The position numbers and the translations under genes are program-made. A DNA stretch of 64,000 bases from Isoetes taiwanensis (Eukaryota > Streptophyta > Lycopodiopsida > Isoetales > Isoetaceae), in the NCBI GenBank assembly GCA_021234155.1, contig JAJEKV010000005.1:25497584-25561583 (forward strand). The letters run 5' to 3'. Under the pieces are notes generated by a model. It did no database searches and was not told the origin of the DNA. It worked only from the letters and a program-made list of their open reading frames with translations. The first letter of the stretch is position 1, and each line of letters begins with the position of its first letter. Shown here one piece after another: positions 1 to 11,100 of the stretch.

Positions 1-441
1 ACCCATTTCGAATTGATTTTTCGGATTGATCAGGGATCAATTCAGGTCTTTCTGAGTTACTCCAAAAACCAGTGTTGGCTTGTGGAGTTGTTTCCATTGT
101 TGGGACATTTGGGCTCTTCTCGAGCAATACTGCTACTGCAGTATTAGGTTCTTGAGATAGAGCTTGCTGAAGCTGGGCTTCAGACTGATCCAAGGAATCA
201 AAATCATTTGTGCGTGGGAGTTTTGGGAACTCAATGTTGAGGGGAACTCTTGGAGTTCTAGGTAGCACAATCGATCCTACTTTTTGTAGGATGTAACACC
301 TAAATTGCATCCATTCTGGCAGAGCTACGCTTGCAACTAACCTTCTCCTCTCTTCCTTCGTCGGATTTGGAACAAGACATGCTGCCCTGGGCTGGGCATA
401 TGCTGCCACATGTACGACCCACAATTTTTGAGCATTCCAAT
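1..441 (-). CDS. Partial exon of unrecognised gene, cut by window edge
   Basis: On the minus strand one frame stays open from about position 441 to the window edge, roughly 147 codons. It has ordinary protein-like composition: a basic, Trp/Arg/Ala-rich start (NHWNAQKLWVVHVAAYAQ, then KEERRRL and LPEWMQFRCYILQKVG) followed by an acidic, Pro/Ser/Gln-rich tail (LPRTNDFDSLDQSEAQLQQA). A stop lies just upstream in frame, so the exon begins downstream of it, perhaps at the AG near 404-410 read in reverse. I do not recognise the family. The retrotransposon to the right lies just upstream of this exon, perhaps in an intron or the 5' flank. It could also be a chance open frame, but the length and composition argue against that. 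Confidence 0.4.
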
Positions 442-465
442 GGTTGGAGAATCAATGGTGGGGTT

Positions 466-490
466 GTTTTTTTTTTTTGTTTTTTTTTAA
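466..490. repeat. Poly-T tract
   Basis: Nearly uninterrupted T run between the truncated exon and the LTR element. It is possibly the tail of an old retroposed sequence, since nothing else in 442-560 is recognisable. Confidence 0.6.
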
Positions 491-565
491 CGTTTTTAAA
501 AAAGCGATTAGGAGAAATATAATGATTAGGATACAAATAACCCAAATGCACATCGATCCAGCATT

Positions 566-778
566 TGCTATATGCCAAGGATGTGGATCTTTGGGCCTTT
601 GGTCCAAGGAGGGCCTTTTGGTCCAAAGAGGGCTTTTGGGTCCAAAGAGGGCCTTTGGTCCAAAGAAGGACCAAAGGCGTGCATGCTATATAGGGGGAGA
701 GCTCTGGGGCAGCTGTGTCTTGGCTGAGGGCTCGTGGTTGGGTAGTGAGATAGCGTGCCACGTCAAGAGTCCATTTTA
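566..778 (+). repeat. 5' LTR of the Ty3/Gypsy element
   Basis: 213 bp, starting TGCTATATGCC and ending CCATTTTA. Inside is a short tandem array of a roughly 20-bp unit built on GGTCCAAAGAGGGCC (about 596-680), then a TATATA-like stretch near 686-692 that may be the core promoter. Compared with the 3' LTR it lacks about 11 bp and carries several substitutions. Confidence 0.92.
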
Positions 779-779
779 G

Positions 780-791
780 TGGTATCAGAGC
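780..791 (+). promoter_or_regulatory. Primer binding site (initiator Met tRNA type)
   Basis: TGGTATCAGAGC begins two bases after the LTR end. It is the standard plant LTR-retrotransposon PBS complementary to the 3' end of initiator methionine tRNA, the primer of minus-strand cDNA. Confidence 0.9.
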
Positions 792-935
792 AACAAGTTT
801 CGTTGGCCGGTTCTCCTGCCAATGTTAACTTTGAGGATGAAGGGCTCAAGGAAAAACTTTTTGAGTTAGAGCATGATAATTCGCTCATGAGAGAAAAACT
901 TGTAGCTGCCGAGGCTCGAATTGCGGCTGTAAGAG

Positions 936-1962
936 TTGGATTCTCTGCGAGCGCAGGTGGCGCAGTTGCAGCAAGCTGCAGGGCGTCCATGTAGTGGCAT
1001 CAAAACGGGTGCCAATGTCAAAATTGAATTCAAAAAGTATTCCGCTGCTACTAGTGATGCGGATGCACTTTTCGCGTGGCTCCGGGATTTGAATTCATAT
1101 TTTGCTAAGACTAAGGATGACGAAGACACTCAGTTATATTTTGCTGAGCGTCATCTGGATGGGGTTGCAAAGGACTGGTGGCTGGATATCCAAAAGAACC
1201 AGCCAGTCGATCAACCTATTGTTACCTTTGCGGAATTTGAAAAGCAAATCAAAAATCGTTTTTTGGGTCATAATTGGGAGCGCGATCTTATCGCTGAATG
1301 GAATAAGTTGACCCAACAAAACATGGAAACTGTTCGATCCTTCGCCGCGCGAGTTTTAAAGAAAGGACTTTAACTTAGTAAAAATGATACTTGAGAAGTC
1401 TGAAAAACTCATGGGTGGGGTTCATCGTTGGGTACGGGTGAAGCTCGACATGCAAGTTGCCAATCTTGCTTTTGGTGAGCTCTGTAAGATGGCAGAGAAA
1501 GTAGAGGAGGAAGGTTTGGCCCTCACAGAAGCCATTAATGCTCAACGTGGCCTCAAAGTTTCTATGAAAGAGGCGAGTGGTTTTCGGGATAAATCAATGG
1601 GATCTGCTCCAGGGTCTGGGCCATTCAAACGGCCGCACACAGACGTTGCAGATAATGAACCTGTTGGGGCCAAAGAGCCAAAGGAATCTTATCAAGCACG
1701 CAAGAAGCGGCTTATGCGGGAGAATAAGTGTTTTGTTTGTTATTCAACCAATCATAAGTTTTATGAATGCCCTACTTATTTGGAAAAGAAGAAAGGGGAC
1801 AGAAAGGAAGCTACACCTATTCTTAAGTCTGGGACTAAGAAAGAGGATAAAAGTAAGAAAGTAGCTTCTGTTCGCGGAGATGGAAAAGGGAAGAAGGTGG
1901 CTACGGTCCGGGAAAAATCGGATATGGATTCTGTTGAGAATAGTAGTCTCTTACGATTTTGA
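936..1962 (+). pseudogene. gag polyprotein, broken
   Basis: The retrotransposon capsid/nucleocapsid region. The first open segment (936-1373) has a retrotransposon-gag domain with the typical W motif (AKDWWLDIQ) and FLGHNW. It then hits a TAA and a frame change. A second segment (1384-1962) carries a basic region and a zinc knuckle of form C-x2-C-x4-H-x4-C (CFVCYSTNHKFYECP), the nucleic-acid-binding signature of nucleocapsid. The stop at 1371-1373 and the stop at 1960-1962 before protease mean the original gag-pol frame is lost. Whether gag and pol were once one frame cannot be told. Confidence 0.88.
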
Positions 1963-3699
1963 GCTATTATTCAAGATAAAAAAGTACGTGTCTTATTCGA
2001 TCCGGGCAGTGAGTTTGATTTTATTTCTGCTCGCTTGGTAAAAGAACTAAAATTAACTTCTATTCTTTATCAAGTGATGTGGAATTATCTTCTGCTTTCT
2101 TGAATATAGCCCCTCCGCCTTCTTCATTTATGGTCAAGGATGTTGAATTTCAATTGCAGGGATATATCTGTAAACGTTCTTTCATGGTTTTCTGACCTTG
2201 GAGGTATGGATATTATTCTAGGCATGCCATGGCATAAGGCTATTAATCCTCTTATAGATTGGAAAGCGGGTATTGTTATGTTATCCTTGGAAGGGGGTAA
2301 AAAGATCTTCAAGTTTGTGAAGGATGATATTGTTTCCACTATTCCAACAGTTTCTGTTGTACAGTTTAAACGTTTGGCAATGAAAACTCATTTTGTGTAT
2401 TTGGTGGTTTTGCGTTCTAAGTTTGATGTATCCCCATTAAATGAGCGTCAAACAATATTTTGATGATGTTTTTTCAAATGAAATTCCACAAACTTTGCCA
2501 CCCCAACATTTGGAGGACCACAGGATTGATCTTCTTATTGGGAGAGAACCCCCTAATCAAGCTCCTTATCGGAGAATGCATGGCCAACAAGTTGAGATTA
2601 GGCGCCAGCTTGATGAGTTACTTCAAGCTGGATTGATCCGCCATAGTTCTTCACCTTTTGGGCTCCTGTCTTGTTGGTTAAGAAAAAAGATAATTCCTGG
2701 CGCATGTGTATAGATTATCGCACTTTGAATAAGATAACCATAAAGAATCGGTTTCCTATACCAAGGGCGGATGATTTGTTTGATCAACTCCAAGGTGCCA
2801 CAGTTTTTAACCGTCTTGATCTTAAGTCAGGGTATTGGCAACTTAAGGTTGCGCCTGAAGATGTTCATAAGACTGCGTTTAGGACAACCTTTGGACATTA
2901 TGAGTTTTTGGTCATGCCATTTGGACTTACAAATGCGCCAGCTTCTTTTGCGAGGCTAATGGGGCGAATATTTGAAGACGTGCATGGCGTTTATGTTGTC
3001 GTGTTCTTTGATAACATATTAGTTTTTAGTAAGTCCGAGGAAGATCATTACTTGCATTTGCGGGAGGTTTTCCGTCAGTTAAGGGAGGAGTCTATTACTC
3101 TTAATCCTAAGAAAAGTATCTTTTTCCAATCAGAAATAGAATATTTGGGTCATATTGTTTGCGCTGAGGGTCTTAAAGCTGATCCCAGTAAGGTCCAAGC
3201 AATTGTGGATTGGCCTGTACCTACTTTATTCTTTGCATTGCGTTCCTTTCCTCGGTTTATGCGCTTATTATTATAAGTTTGTACAGAATTTTGCTCGTTT
3301 AGCTTCAGATTTATATTTGTTGCTACGAAAAGATGTTCCTTTCCAATGGAATCATAATCATCAGTTTGCTTTCCAAGTTTTAAAGGATGCCATGGTTAAT
3401 CCTCCTATTCTGCGTTTGCCAAAGTTTGGTCTACCTTTCTTGTTATGTGTTGATGCAAGTGGTGTGGCTTTGGGCGCAGTTTTGATGCAGGATGGTCATC
3501 CTATTGCTTATGAAAGTCGGAAGTTTTCTGACACGGAAAGTAGATAAAGTGTTTATGATAAGGAATTTCTGGCTGTCATTCATGCTTTGAAAGTGTGGCG
3601 ACACTATCTTATAGGGTCAACAGTTCATATTTTGACTGACCACCAAAGCATTAGGCACATTGTTTCACGTAAAAACATTATCGAAAAGGCGCGGTTGAA
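1963..3699 (+). pseudogene. pol: protease, reverse transcriptase and RNase H, broken
   Basis: Protease lies at about 1980-2060 with VLFDPGSEFDFIS, where the usual D-S/T-G catalytic triplet reads DPG. The RT spans about 2440-3280 in at least three frames: YRTLNKITIKNRFPIP, LDLKSGYWQL and MPFGLTNAPASF are textbook Ty3 RT blocks. The catalytic block reads VVFFDNILVFS, so the second Asp of the YxDD motif is Asn and RT activity should be lost. RNase H (about 3290-3700) keeps LCVDASGVALG, the KEFLAV glutamate and LTDHQSIRH, but a TAG at 3544-3546 interrupts it. Frame breaks near 1962, 2100, 2463, 2713, 3276 and 3547 rule out a polyprotein. Confidence 0.9.
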
Positions 3700-5331
3700 A
3701 TGGTGCAGCAATATGATTTCTCAGTGGATTATCGTCCTGGTAAAGAGAATGTTGTAGCTGATGCTTTAAGTAGACGTTATGCAGTTTGTTCTCTTTCTAT
3801 AGCACAATCCAACCATTTGGAGGGAATGAAGCCATTGTATGCCATGGACCCTGATTATAAGGATATTTGGTTGTTAGCTCAAAGTGGCAATGCATATGGA
3901 TATAAGATCGTTAATGGGTTCTTGTATAAAGGTCCAAAGCTATGCATTGTGCGAAATTTTCGGTCACTTATTCTTAAAGAAGTCCATGATGCACCTACTG
4001 CGTGTCATCTTGGCGTGGGGGCAACTTTGGCAAAGCTTGAACCATACTTTATTTGGTCTGGATTGCGGAGAGATGTTTTGGTTCATATTCGTCATTGTGT
4101 TACTTGTCAACGGATAAAGAAAGCGAACAAGAAACCTCATGGTGTTCCTTTATCCTTGCCTATTCCGGAGGCAAAGTGGGAACAGATCACTATGGATTTT
4201 ATTGTTGGTCTTCCTCCCAGTTCTCGCAAGGACACTGTCATTTGGACAATTGTTGATTGTTTAACTAAGCACACTCATTTTATTCCTTGTTCGGATAAGT
4301 TGACGGCTTATAGTGCAGCTACGCTCTTTATCAAAGAGATATTTAGGCTACATGGATTGCCAAAGATTATTGTATCTGATCGTGATACAAAGTTTACTAG
4401 TAAATTCTGGAAGGCATTGTTTATGCAATTGGGGACAGAGTTAAGGTTTTCCACTGCTTTTCACCCAGAAACTGATGGACAATCCGAGGTGGTAAATAAA
4501 GTTATTTGTTCCATCTTAAAGGGGTTTGTCAATGAACATCAAGGTCAATGGGAAGAGTATTTGCCTATTGCTGAATTTGTGTATAATAATACCTATCAGT
4601 CTACCATAAAGATGACCCCTTTTCAGGCGGTCTATGGTCAGCCTGTGCGGGAGCCACTCTTTCGAGTGTGTGAGGATGTTCCAGCTGCTGATGATTTGGT
4701 TATTGAGCATAAGGATCTCATAGACTTGCTTCAAGCTCGTATTCGAGATGCTCAAACATCTTTTGCAAATAAATCATCTAAGTTGCGGCAACCAATGGTT
4801 TTTAAGGAAGGAGATTGGGTATGGATGAGGATCCATAAAGGCCACTTTAAGAAAGATGCGCGCAAGAAGGATCTTAAGTTGGCACCCCGTTTCCATGGAC
4901 CATTTCAAGTTATTAAAGTGGTCAATGAGAATGCATATCAATTACGATTGCCTCAAGGTTGGAAAATGCATGATGTAGTGAATGTTTCATTCCTAAAGGC
5001 TTATCATGGTAAGGAGTTACCTCAACTTGGGAGGTTAACTGAGCCAGAATTGATTGATGATTCTGAAGTTCTAGAGCCGGAAACAATTTTGGCGGATAAA
5101 TCCACTAGTGGTTCAAGACAATATTTGGTTAAGTTCGCTCACAAACCTTTGGAGGACGCTTCATGGGTGCGTGGCAATGTTTTAGAAGCTTATCCGGATA
5201 TTCTTAGGGAATATAAAGATCGGAAAGCTAAGGAAGCCGACAGACAAGAGGAAGTCCAAGCACAGGCTTCTACTAGCCAGCCTAAGCGAGGGCCAAGGAA
5301 GGATTATGGTCGGATGGATAAAGGTATTTAA
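3700..5331 (+). CDS. pol: integrase with chromodomain-like C-terminus
   Basis: This 543-codon frame is open throughout. It starts at the end of RNase H, then has the HHCC zinc-binding domain (CHLGVGATLAKLEPYF ... IRHCVTCQRIKK). The DDE catalytic core follows, with Asp in ITMDFIVGLPP, Asp in IVSDRDTKFTS and Glu in TDGQSEVVNK. A GPF/Y-type region (APRFHGPFQVIKV) comes next, then a chromodomain-like tail (ETILADKSTSGSRQYLVKF ... LEDASWV), which in chromoviruses steers integration to heterochromatin. The Met at 3700 is just the first ATG in the frame, because upstream pol is broken. All three acidic residues are present, so this part decayed less than RT. Confidence 0.9.
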   Translation: MVQQYDFSVDYRPGKENVVADALSRRYAVCSLSIAQSNHLEGMKPLYAMDPDYKDIWLLAQSGNAYGYKIVNGFLYKGPKLCIVRNFRSLILKEVHDAPTACHLGVGATLAKLEPYFIWSGLRRDVLVHIRHCVTCQRIKKANKKPHGVPLSLPIPEAKWEQITMDFIVGLPPSSRKDTVIWTIVDCLTKHTHFIPCSDKLTAYSAATLFIKEIFRLHGLPKIIVSDRDTKFTSKFWKALFMQLGTELRFSTAFHPETDGQSEVVNKVICSILKGFVNEHQGQWEEYLPIAEFVYNNTYQSTIKMTPFQAVYGQPVREPLFRVCEDVPAADDLVIEHKDLIDLLQARIRDAQTSFANKSSKLRQPMVFKEGDWVWMRIHKGHFKKDARKKDLKLAPRFHGPFQVIKVVNENAYQLRLPQGWKMHDVVNVSFLKAYHGKELPQLGRLTEPELIDDSEVLEPETILADKSTSGSRQYLVKFAHKPLEDASWVRGNVLEAYPDILREYKDRKAKEADRQEEVQAQASTSQPKRGPRKDYGRMDKGI

Positions 5332-5365
5332 ACACCCTTTTGCAGCAGAGGACTGCTGCAATGTC

Positions 5366-5378
5366 AAGAGGGGGGGAA
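5366..5378 (+). promoter_or_regulatory. Polypurine tract
   Basis: AAGAGGGGGGGAA-type purine run immediately before the 3' LTR. It is the expected primer for plus-strand cDNA synthesis. Confidence 0.85.
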
Positions 5379-5601
5379 TGCTATATGCCAAGGACGTTGA
5401 TCTTTGGGCCTTTGGTCCAAAGAGGGCCTTTTGGTCCAAAGAGGGCTTTTGGGTCCAAAGAGGGCCTTTGGTCCAAAGAAGGACCAAAGGGGGCGTGCAT
5501 GCTATATAGTAGCTCGGGGGAGAGCTCTGGGGTGGCTGTGTCTTGGCTGAGGGCTCGTGGTTGGGTGGTGAGATAGCGTGCCACGTCAAGAGTCCATTTT
5601 A
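5379..5601 (+). repeat. 3' LTR of the Ty3/Gypsy element
   Basis: 223 bp, starting TGCTATATGCC and ending CCATTTTA, followed by the TSD copy GCATT. It has the same GGTCCAAAGAGGGCC tandem array as the 5' LTR plus an 11-bp TAGTAGCTCGG-type insertion. Confidence 0.92.
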
Positions 5602-5606
5602 GCATT

Positions 5607-6725
5607 TCTCTCCTACACACAAACAAAAACACAAAGGACAAAGGAAAACTAATGGCAGAAGAACATAAAGGCTGTAGAGGATTCGAACCCCCAAACCCAC
5701 AGGCGGATCCAATTTGTCATTGAAGCAAATAAAAACTTCAAAGCAAGCTTTACCATTTTCTCTGTCTTCGTGCTGCTGCTTAGCCTCCCTGTTATGTAGT
5801 TTCTGCAAAAACATTCACACTCCTCCAGAACTGCTGTGTATCCATTGATCGAAAGAAAAAAATTAACCTACCACGCTTTCTCAACGTTAGATCTGGTTTT
5901 TGGAGAACCCATAACTGTACCGAAACCATCGTTTTGCAATTTTTACCAACTATGAATGTATCTGTCCCCGATAAGATCTTTGTTGATCTTGCCGACTTGA
6001 GAAATCTCTGCCGACATGATAAGAGCTTGACCGACCAATACTTACTTCTAAAACGCCAAATAAGGGTTAGAAATACTTACCTTCCAATGCTAAATCCATG
6101 TTTGGGCCGCAATCTGATGCTAAATCTGGAGTTAACGGGCTGCAGTCTCGAACACAAAAGGCAGAAGCATCAAACTGATTTATGAGGCAAAAGGGCAACT
6201 CAGAAGCATAAAAGGGCTCTTTTCTATTCGCGCATATAACATATAAGTAAAAAACTTTGCCCATGCGCACATGGGCACTACCTACCAAGTTCTTTCCTTA
6301 CCTACTTGTTTTCTTGCCAATTGCTTTGATTTCAAACCCGTCTTGCCCCACAGAATTCATTGAATAACCTATATTTATGAATGGTGGATGTCGTGGGCTG
6401 AAAAATCCCCTTAAGAGATTTTCCTTCCTTATGAAAATCTTTCGAGCTTCAATTATAGAAACTCTTTCGGGTTTGTAGGAAATTTGGAAGGGTTTCCTGT
6501 TCTGGAAATTCTAACCATGATCACGGAGCTTGAAACTTGTGAAAGAAATTAGTGAAGCTGTAGAAATTTATTACGTTTGCCATCTTGGTTCGTTGACATG
6601 GAAAAGACACATCGAAAAGCTAGAATTGCAAAAAAAAGTTGTAACTCTGTTAGGGCTGTGTGCCCTGTTAGAGCTGGTGAACCCTGATAAAAGGTTGTAA
6701 CCCTGTTAGGGCTGGCGACGCCTCC
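5607..6725. other. Noncoding 5' flank of HISN3 with a tRNA-like B box
   Basis: No coding signal. On the minus strand, 5671-5700 contains GGGTTCGAATCCTCTACAGCC-like sequence, a T-arm/B-box with a plausible acceptor end. The upstream half of a tRNA (A box, anticodon arm) is missing, so this is at most a SINE remnant. Around 6640-6720 a GTTAGGGCTG-type motif recurs three times. The HISN3 promoter must lie here, but I see no secure TATA box. Confidence 0.5.
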
Positions 6726-9485
6726 ATGACCGGCACCGCTGGAATTAAATCCAACACCTCCTGTCGAGTTTTGCTGGACGATGGTGAGCGGCGTCTCCAG
6801 GTGATGCTTCTGGAAAACTCTAGAAACACCAAATTTCAAACTTCCAAAAATTTCGTCAAAAGAAGCAATCTAGGAGTTTTAAATCTCCAATCTGCTGGTA
6901 CATCAGATTTCAATATCTTGTTAATCAAAAGTATATCTCAAGTATAACCATTTCACTACAGGAACAAGCACGCAACAAGCTGGATCGGTTCGGTTTAGGC
7001 CATGCATTGATATCCATAAGGTGGTTACAATCAGATTCCACATGCTTGCATATATGTGAGTTACTAAATCTTGTGTTGTGTGTAGGGGAAGGTGAAACAA
7101 ATAGTTGGGTCTACATTACGAGATTTAGATTCAGATGTTAGGACAAGTGCAGCTGGTCTTATTACGAATTTTGAATCAGAAAAGCCTGCAGAGGAGTATG
7201 CAGAGCTATATAAACAGGACGGTTTGGTTGGAGGTCACATAATAATGCTTGGAGCAGATGCTGCAAGCCGAAGTGCTGCAATCAGAGCATTAGAAGCATA
7301 TCCTGGTATGATACCTACATTGGATTCTATTCATTATACATAATATTATGCACTAAGTATGTATTTCATGTGCACAAAACTTGGGAGCAGGTATGGGGGG
7401 AATAAGGACCAGATGAATGCAGCTTTTAAACTAATTTTAAGCCTTGCTCTAGACGAGTTCCTGTTTTGTTGTCCACATTTTCTCACTAATCCCTTTGTAC
7501 AGGTGGTATGCAGCTCGGTGGTGGTGTGAACCTTGAAAATGCAAAATTCTATCTCGATGCAGGAGCAAGCCACGTTATTGTCACCTCTGTATGGCTCAAT
7601 TCAACATTTAAACTGGTTTGGTGATGGAAACTGCACTGCTACCAGAAACATAACTAGAGTATTTACAAAAGAGAATGTGTCAGAGTTGACCTAGCTTGGA
7701 AACATAATTTAATTGTAATATCCACAAGGTGACTGCGCATTCATTTAGGTCTCTCATTAGGATTGTAGATATGCAATTTCTTATAGGTGGCAATGATACA
7801 GAACGACAAGAACTGGAAATTCAACGACATTTGCAAATCCCTACCTGGAATATTTTATGTGATGCTGGAAAATATTTAGGTAGTAACAGTATATCTATAG
7901 ATGACAATGCAACTAACTTTTAATCTCTTTGGCAGTATGTAATCAACCAAGGAGTGTTGGACGAAGAGAGACTTCGAGATCTTGTCAAGCATGTTGGAAA
8001 AAAAAGAATTGTATTGGACCTTAGTTGCAGGAAAAAGGTCAGTAAATTTCAGATACCAAGTCACTGGCTGTACCAAGCTATCAGAACATTTAAAACGTTA
8101 TAACCCATTCTTTTCTACCAAATGAGCCTAGAAACCTTGGCTGACTCATTCCCTTACTGATGTGCTTGATTGTTTCATGAGCAGGATGGTGTCTACATGG
8201 TTGTGACTGATAGATGGCAAAAGTTCAGCAGCCTGGCTATTAATGAGGAATCACTGGCATTTTTAGCACAATCTGCTGATGAGTTCCTTGTTCATGGTGT
8301 TGATGTAGAAGGCAAGAGGTGAAATGCATATGCTTTTCTAAGATCTCAAGCAACAAAGAGATTTTCTTAGTTTTTGCATGGTTGGCATATGCAGGTTAGG
8401 GATTGATGAAGATCTTGTTATGCTTCTTGGTAAATGTTCTCCGGTATGCGCTTGACCATATATTGGAAGTTATCTGTCTTGTTTGACAATGAGGAGTGCA
8501 CCAACATGTAAATTGCAGATTTTAGACAATTAGCATAAAACCTACCCGCCTAAATGGAAACTATCTCAAATGCTTAAAATGATCCAGTACAATGACAGCA
8601 GTAGAAAGATGGTGCAAGGAGCTGTAAATAGCATCGAGTTTATAGAACTGCAAAGGCTTCTGCGGGGAAAAATGTTAATAGTTCCTCAATGCTAGACATC
8701 TGATGGGAGGAAAGTTTAACTATTGCACTAAGTTTTGGCCATAGCATGTCTCTATAACAGACATAGTAAACTTCCCATTATATAGAAGTCTTATAGGAAG
8801 TCTTGGAGAAAAGAGGATTATTAGATGTCCTGTAGGACTTTTCTGTCAGCAGTGCTGCTGGTGATGGTGTTAGAACATGAAGTAACTTTGGAGCTAACAT
8901 TGTAAGAGGCTATTGTTCTATGCAAAATTAAACATAAAGTTAAAAAGCAGAAGCTAATGGCTAGAGTACCTAATAAAATCATTGCTGCATTAAAGTAGCT
9001 TGGGAAATGAACAGAGCCAATTGCGATGTTTGGAAGGCTTAAGATTGGATTCAAACCATACTTATATGTGCCTAGTCTTGCATCAATAAATATGTATAGA
9101 GCAGCTCAACATTCTTCTGCTCTTCTTCTTGAATTTCCTCATCATGCAGGTTATTGCTAGGAATGCTGTCCTGGTGGCCTATCTCTTGTGTTTACTATAA
9201 TAAAAAAGCCTGCATCGGCTATGTCGTATGTGTATTAAACAAAACATGGAAATACAAACATTATGATCCTTGAGGCTTCTTGAATGTTAATTTTTCTTGG
9301 CTTTGTTCCAGATTCGTGTTACTTATGCCGGTGGTGTTACCACGCTAAATGATTTGGAGCTTATCAAAGCTGCAGGCAGTGGAGGAGTTGATGTGACAGT
9401 GGGAAGTTCCCTTGATATCTTTGGGGGAGATCTTCCTTACAAAGATGTTGTTAGCTGGCACCGGAAACAACAATGCACTAAATGA
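6726..9485 (+). CDS. HISN3: HISN3: plastid BBMII/ProFAR isomerase, histidine biosynthesis
   Basis: Encodes the HisA-family TIM-barrel isomerase that opens the ribosyl ring of ProFAR to PRFAR, the fourth step of histidine synthesis, which in plants runs in plastids. Eight exons with GT-AG borders: 6726-6897, 6962-7020, 7086-7305, 7503-7588, 7936-8037, 8185-8318, 8395-8443, 9312-9485. Phases agree and the sum, 996 nt, is divisible by 3. Key segments are [10 protein letters not shown] (catalytic Asp at the end of strand 1), [65 protein letters not shown] and [14 protein letters not shown]. The start at 6726 gives 331 aa. The in-frame ATG at 6804 gives 305 aa, close to known plant enzymes, with a Ser/Asn/Lys-rich transit-like leader. 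The first intron (64 bp) is inferred from phase and is the weakest join. No breaks are seen. Confidence 0.93.
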
Positions 9486-9567
9486 TTGTATTCTGTTATA
9501 GGAAAAGACTTCTCTGTTCTGGTTTAACTGAAGCTTCCACTGTAAAGTTGGGCAGTTGTAACAGTGG

Positions 9568-9995
9568 AACAACATTTAAAGCTAATTTACTTATCTCTGT
9601 TGCACGGGTATTCAGGAACAAGACATAAATATTTCTGACCATGCTGATCATGGTATGTTACAATCTGTTGTTCCATGCCGGTCACTCTCATTAAAGGGGT
9701 CTAGGATATATGTATTTGTGGCCATTTGCAAACTGCACACAGCCTCTAGTTTTTAGCAATGAACATTATCTTTGAACTGATTGATGGAGTCATGTTTGGT
9801 AGAGTGATGCACTTTCATGTGAAAGCATAACAGTTGACTGGTATAAATCTTGTAGTTGGATGACCACTTGTGCCACCATTTGATGCATATGAATCATTTG
9901 ACCTTCGAGCACAAGCATGGCTCTGTCCCATGGATGTTTAGCAATTAACTTGTATATACATAGTGGCTTCATTGGATTCTAAAGCAAGAACAATC
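9568..9995 (+). repeat. Left arm of a 0.43-kb inverted repeat
   Basis: This stretch just 3' of HISN3 matches 11741-12158 in reverse orientation, at what looks like well over 90% identity by eye with small indels. The arms are separated by about 1.75 kb. No TSD or classical TIR termini were identified. A transcript running through both arms could fold into a long dsRNA. Confidence 0.88.
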
Positions 9996-10050
9996 ATAAC
10001 ATTCCCACTGTCAATATCAACTCTTCCACTATCAATATCAACTCTTCCAC
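9996..10050. repeat. Short tandem repeat ATCAATATCAACTCTTCCACT
   Basis: About 2.5 copies of a 20-bp unit (TATCAACTCTTCCACTATCA). It sits right at the joint with the copied HISN3 exon. Confidence 0.7.
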
Positions 10051-10172
10051 TGACAGTGGGCAGTTGATATCTTTGGCGGTGATGTTCCTTACAAAGGTGT
10101 TGTTAGCTGGCATTGGAAACAACAATGCACTAAATGATTGTATTTCATTATAGGAAAAAACTTCTCTATTTC
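10051..10172 (+). pseudogene. Partial copy of the last HISN3 exon
   Basis: Matches the 3' end of HISN3 exon 8 plus the start of its 3' UTR (about 9393-9520): CTTTGGCGGTGATGTTCC, TTGTTAGCTGGCATTGG and ACAACAATGCACTAAATGAT all recur. The coding equivalent FGGDVPYKGVVSWH is readable. It lacks everything upstream. It lies between the arms of the inverted repeat, so the HISN3 3' region appears to have been duplicated and partly inverted. It could serve as an alternative terminal exon if the acceptor were kept, but I see no acceptor. Confidence 0.85.
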
Positions 10173-11100
10173 GACTATGCATGTTATGAAATGTTGAATA
10201 TGATTGAAAATCGTGAACGACAATTGTATTTTTGCAGAGCATTATGTTTATATGTGGCATAAGTTGGGTTTGCTGGCAGGTTGCTAGTGCTTAATGCAAG
10301 AATCTATAGTGTTTTAACTGGGATAGGCTTGATAGTTGTTGTAGGCATGGGCATACTTGTTGACTATTGTTATCAGAATTTAAGTTAGCAAGGGATTGTA
10401 CGAGTTAAATAGGAAATGGGATGGTAGTTGTAGTGAAGTATCTCTGAAATGCTGGGGTCCATTTTTATTGTTGAAATTTAAATATCGATGTCGTTTATAA
10501 ATGTTTATGCAACATGCTTATTTTCCACATAAAACTCAGCTATATAGGCGTCTGCATGCAATTGGATCCTCCAAGACATCAACGTATCAAACATATCTAG
10601 AAACCAATATCTTAATACATGTGAAGTACATAATGGAAAACAATTTGCAATGTTTGATTATACATTCTTTCATATCTTAGTAATAGGGCTATCTTCATCA
10701 ATAATTCGAAATTTGGCAGCAGATGTAGTGTTTGGAATGAATAACGGAGATGATGAGACAGATTGCAAAAGCATTTCAGCCGGTTCTTTTGGCAACATCA
10801 ATAGGGCAATCTCCTATGTGGATTACCTCAATTGTTAGAGATCTTTGGAATGCTTGCGTTGTTATATATGTTGTATCCTCTTCAATTCCATGTGCATTTG
10901 GTAAGTTACCACTCATGAATGGTAACTTGGACATTTAGTTGAGAACATCGGGGTGCGGTGTTTATTTTATTCATTTTTTGTGCTGAATTTTGTAAAATTT
11001 GTTTGTTTGAAAGTTGACGTGTAACTTTTTGTATTAATGTGCCCTTCAAAGTGAGGGTTCATGTTGGAAAGATTAACGCAGTTAGGCATTATTAGCAAAA
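10173..11100. other. Noncoding spacer between the inverted repeat arms
   Basis: AT-rich, with only short open frames (for example 10650-10838) that resemble nothing known to me. No gene or repeat is recognised. Confidence 0.5.

Larger units (their letters stand above)
561..5606 (+). mobile_element. Complete Ty3/Gypsy chromovirus retrotransposon, degenerate
   Basis: The element runs from TG at 566 to A at 5601, with matching 213- and 223-bp LTRs. A perfect 5-bp target duplication GCATT flanks it (561-565 and 5602-5606). A PBS (TGGTATCAGAGC) follows the 5' LTR and a purine tract precedes the 3' LTR. Domain order gag, protease, RT, RNase H, integrase, chromodomain-like tail is that of Ty3/Gypsy chromoviruses. 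The LTR ends in TA rather than the usual CA, although the TSD fixes the boundary. gag and the protease-RT-RNase H part carry stops and frameshifts, while the integrase part stays open. LTR differences (a few substitutions and two small indels) indicate an insertion that is old but not ancient. Confidence 0.95.

Noticed and set aside
5671-5700. tRNA gene on the minus strand
   Set aside because: Only a T-arm/acceptor-like end is present. No D arm, anticodon arm or A box can be paired upstream.
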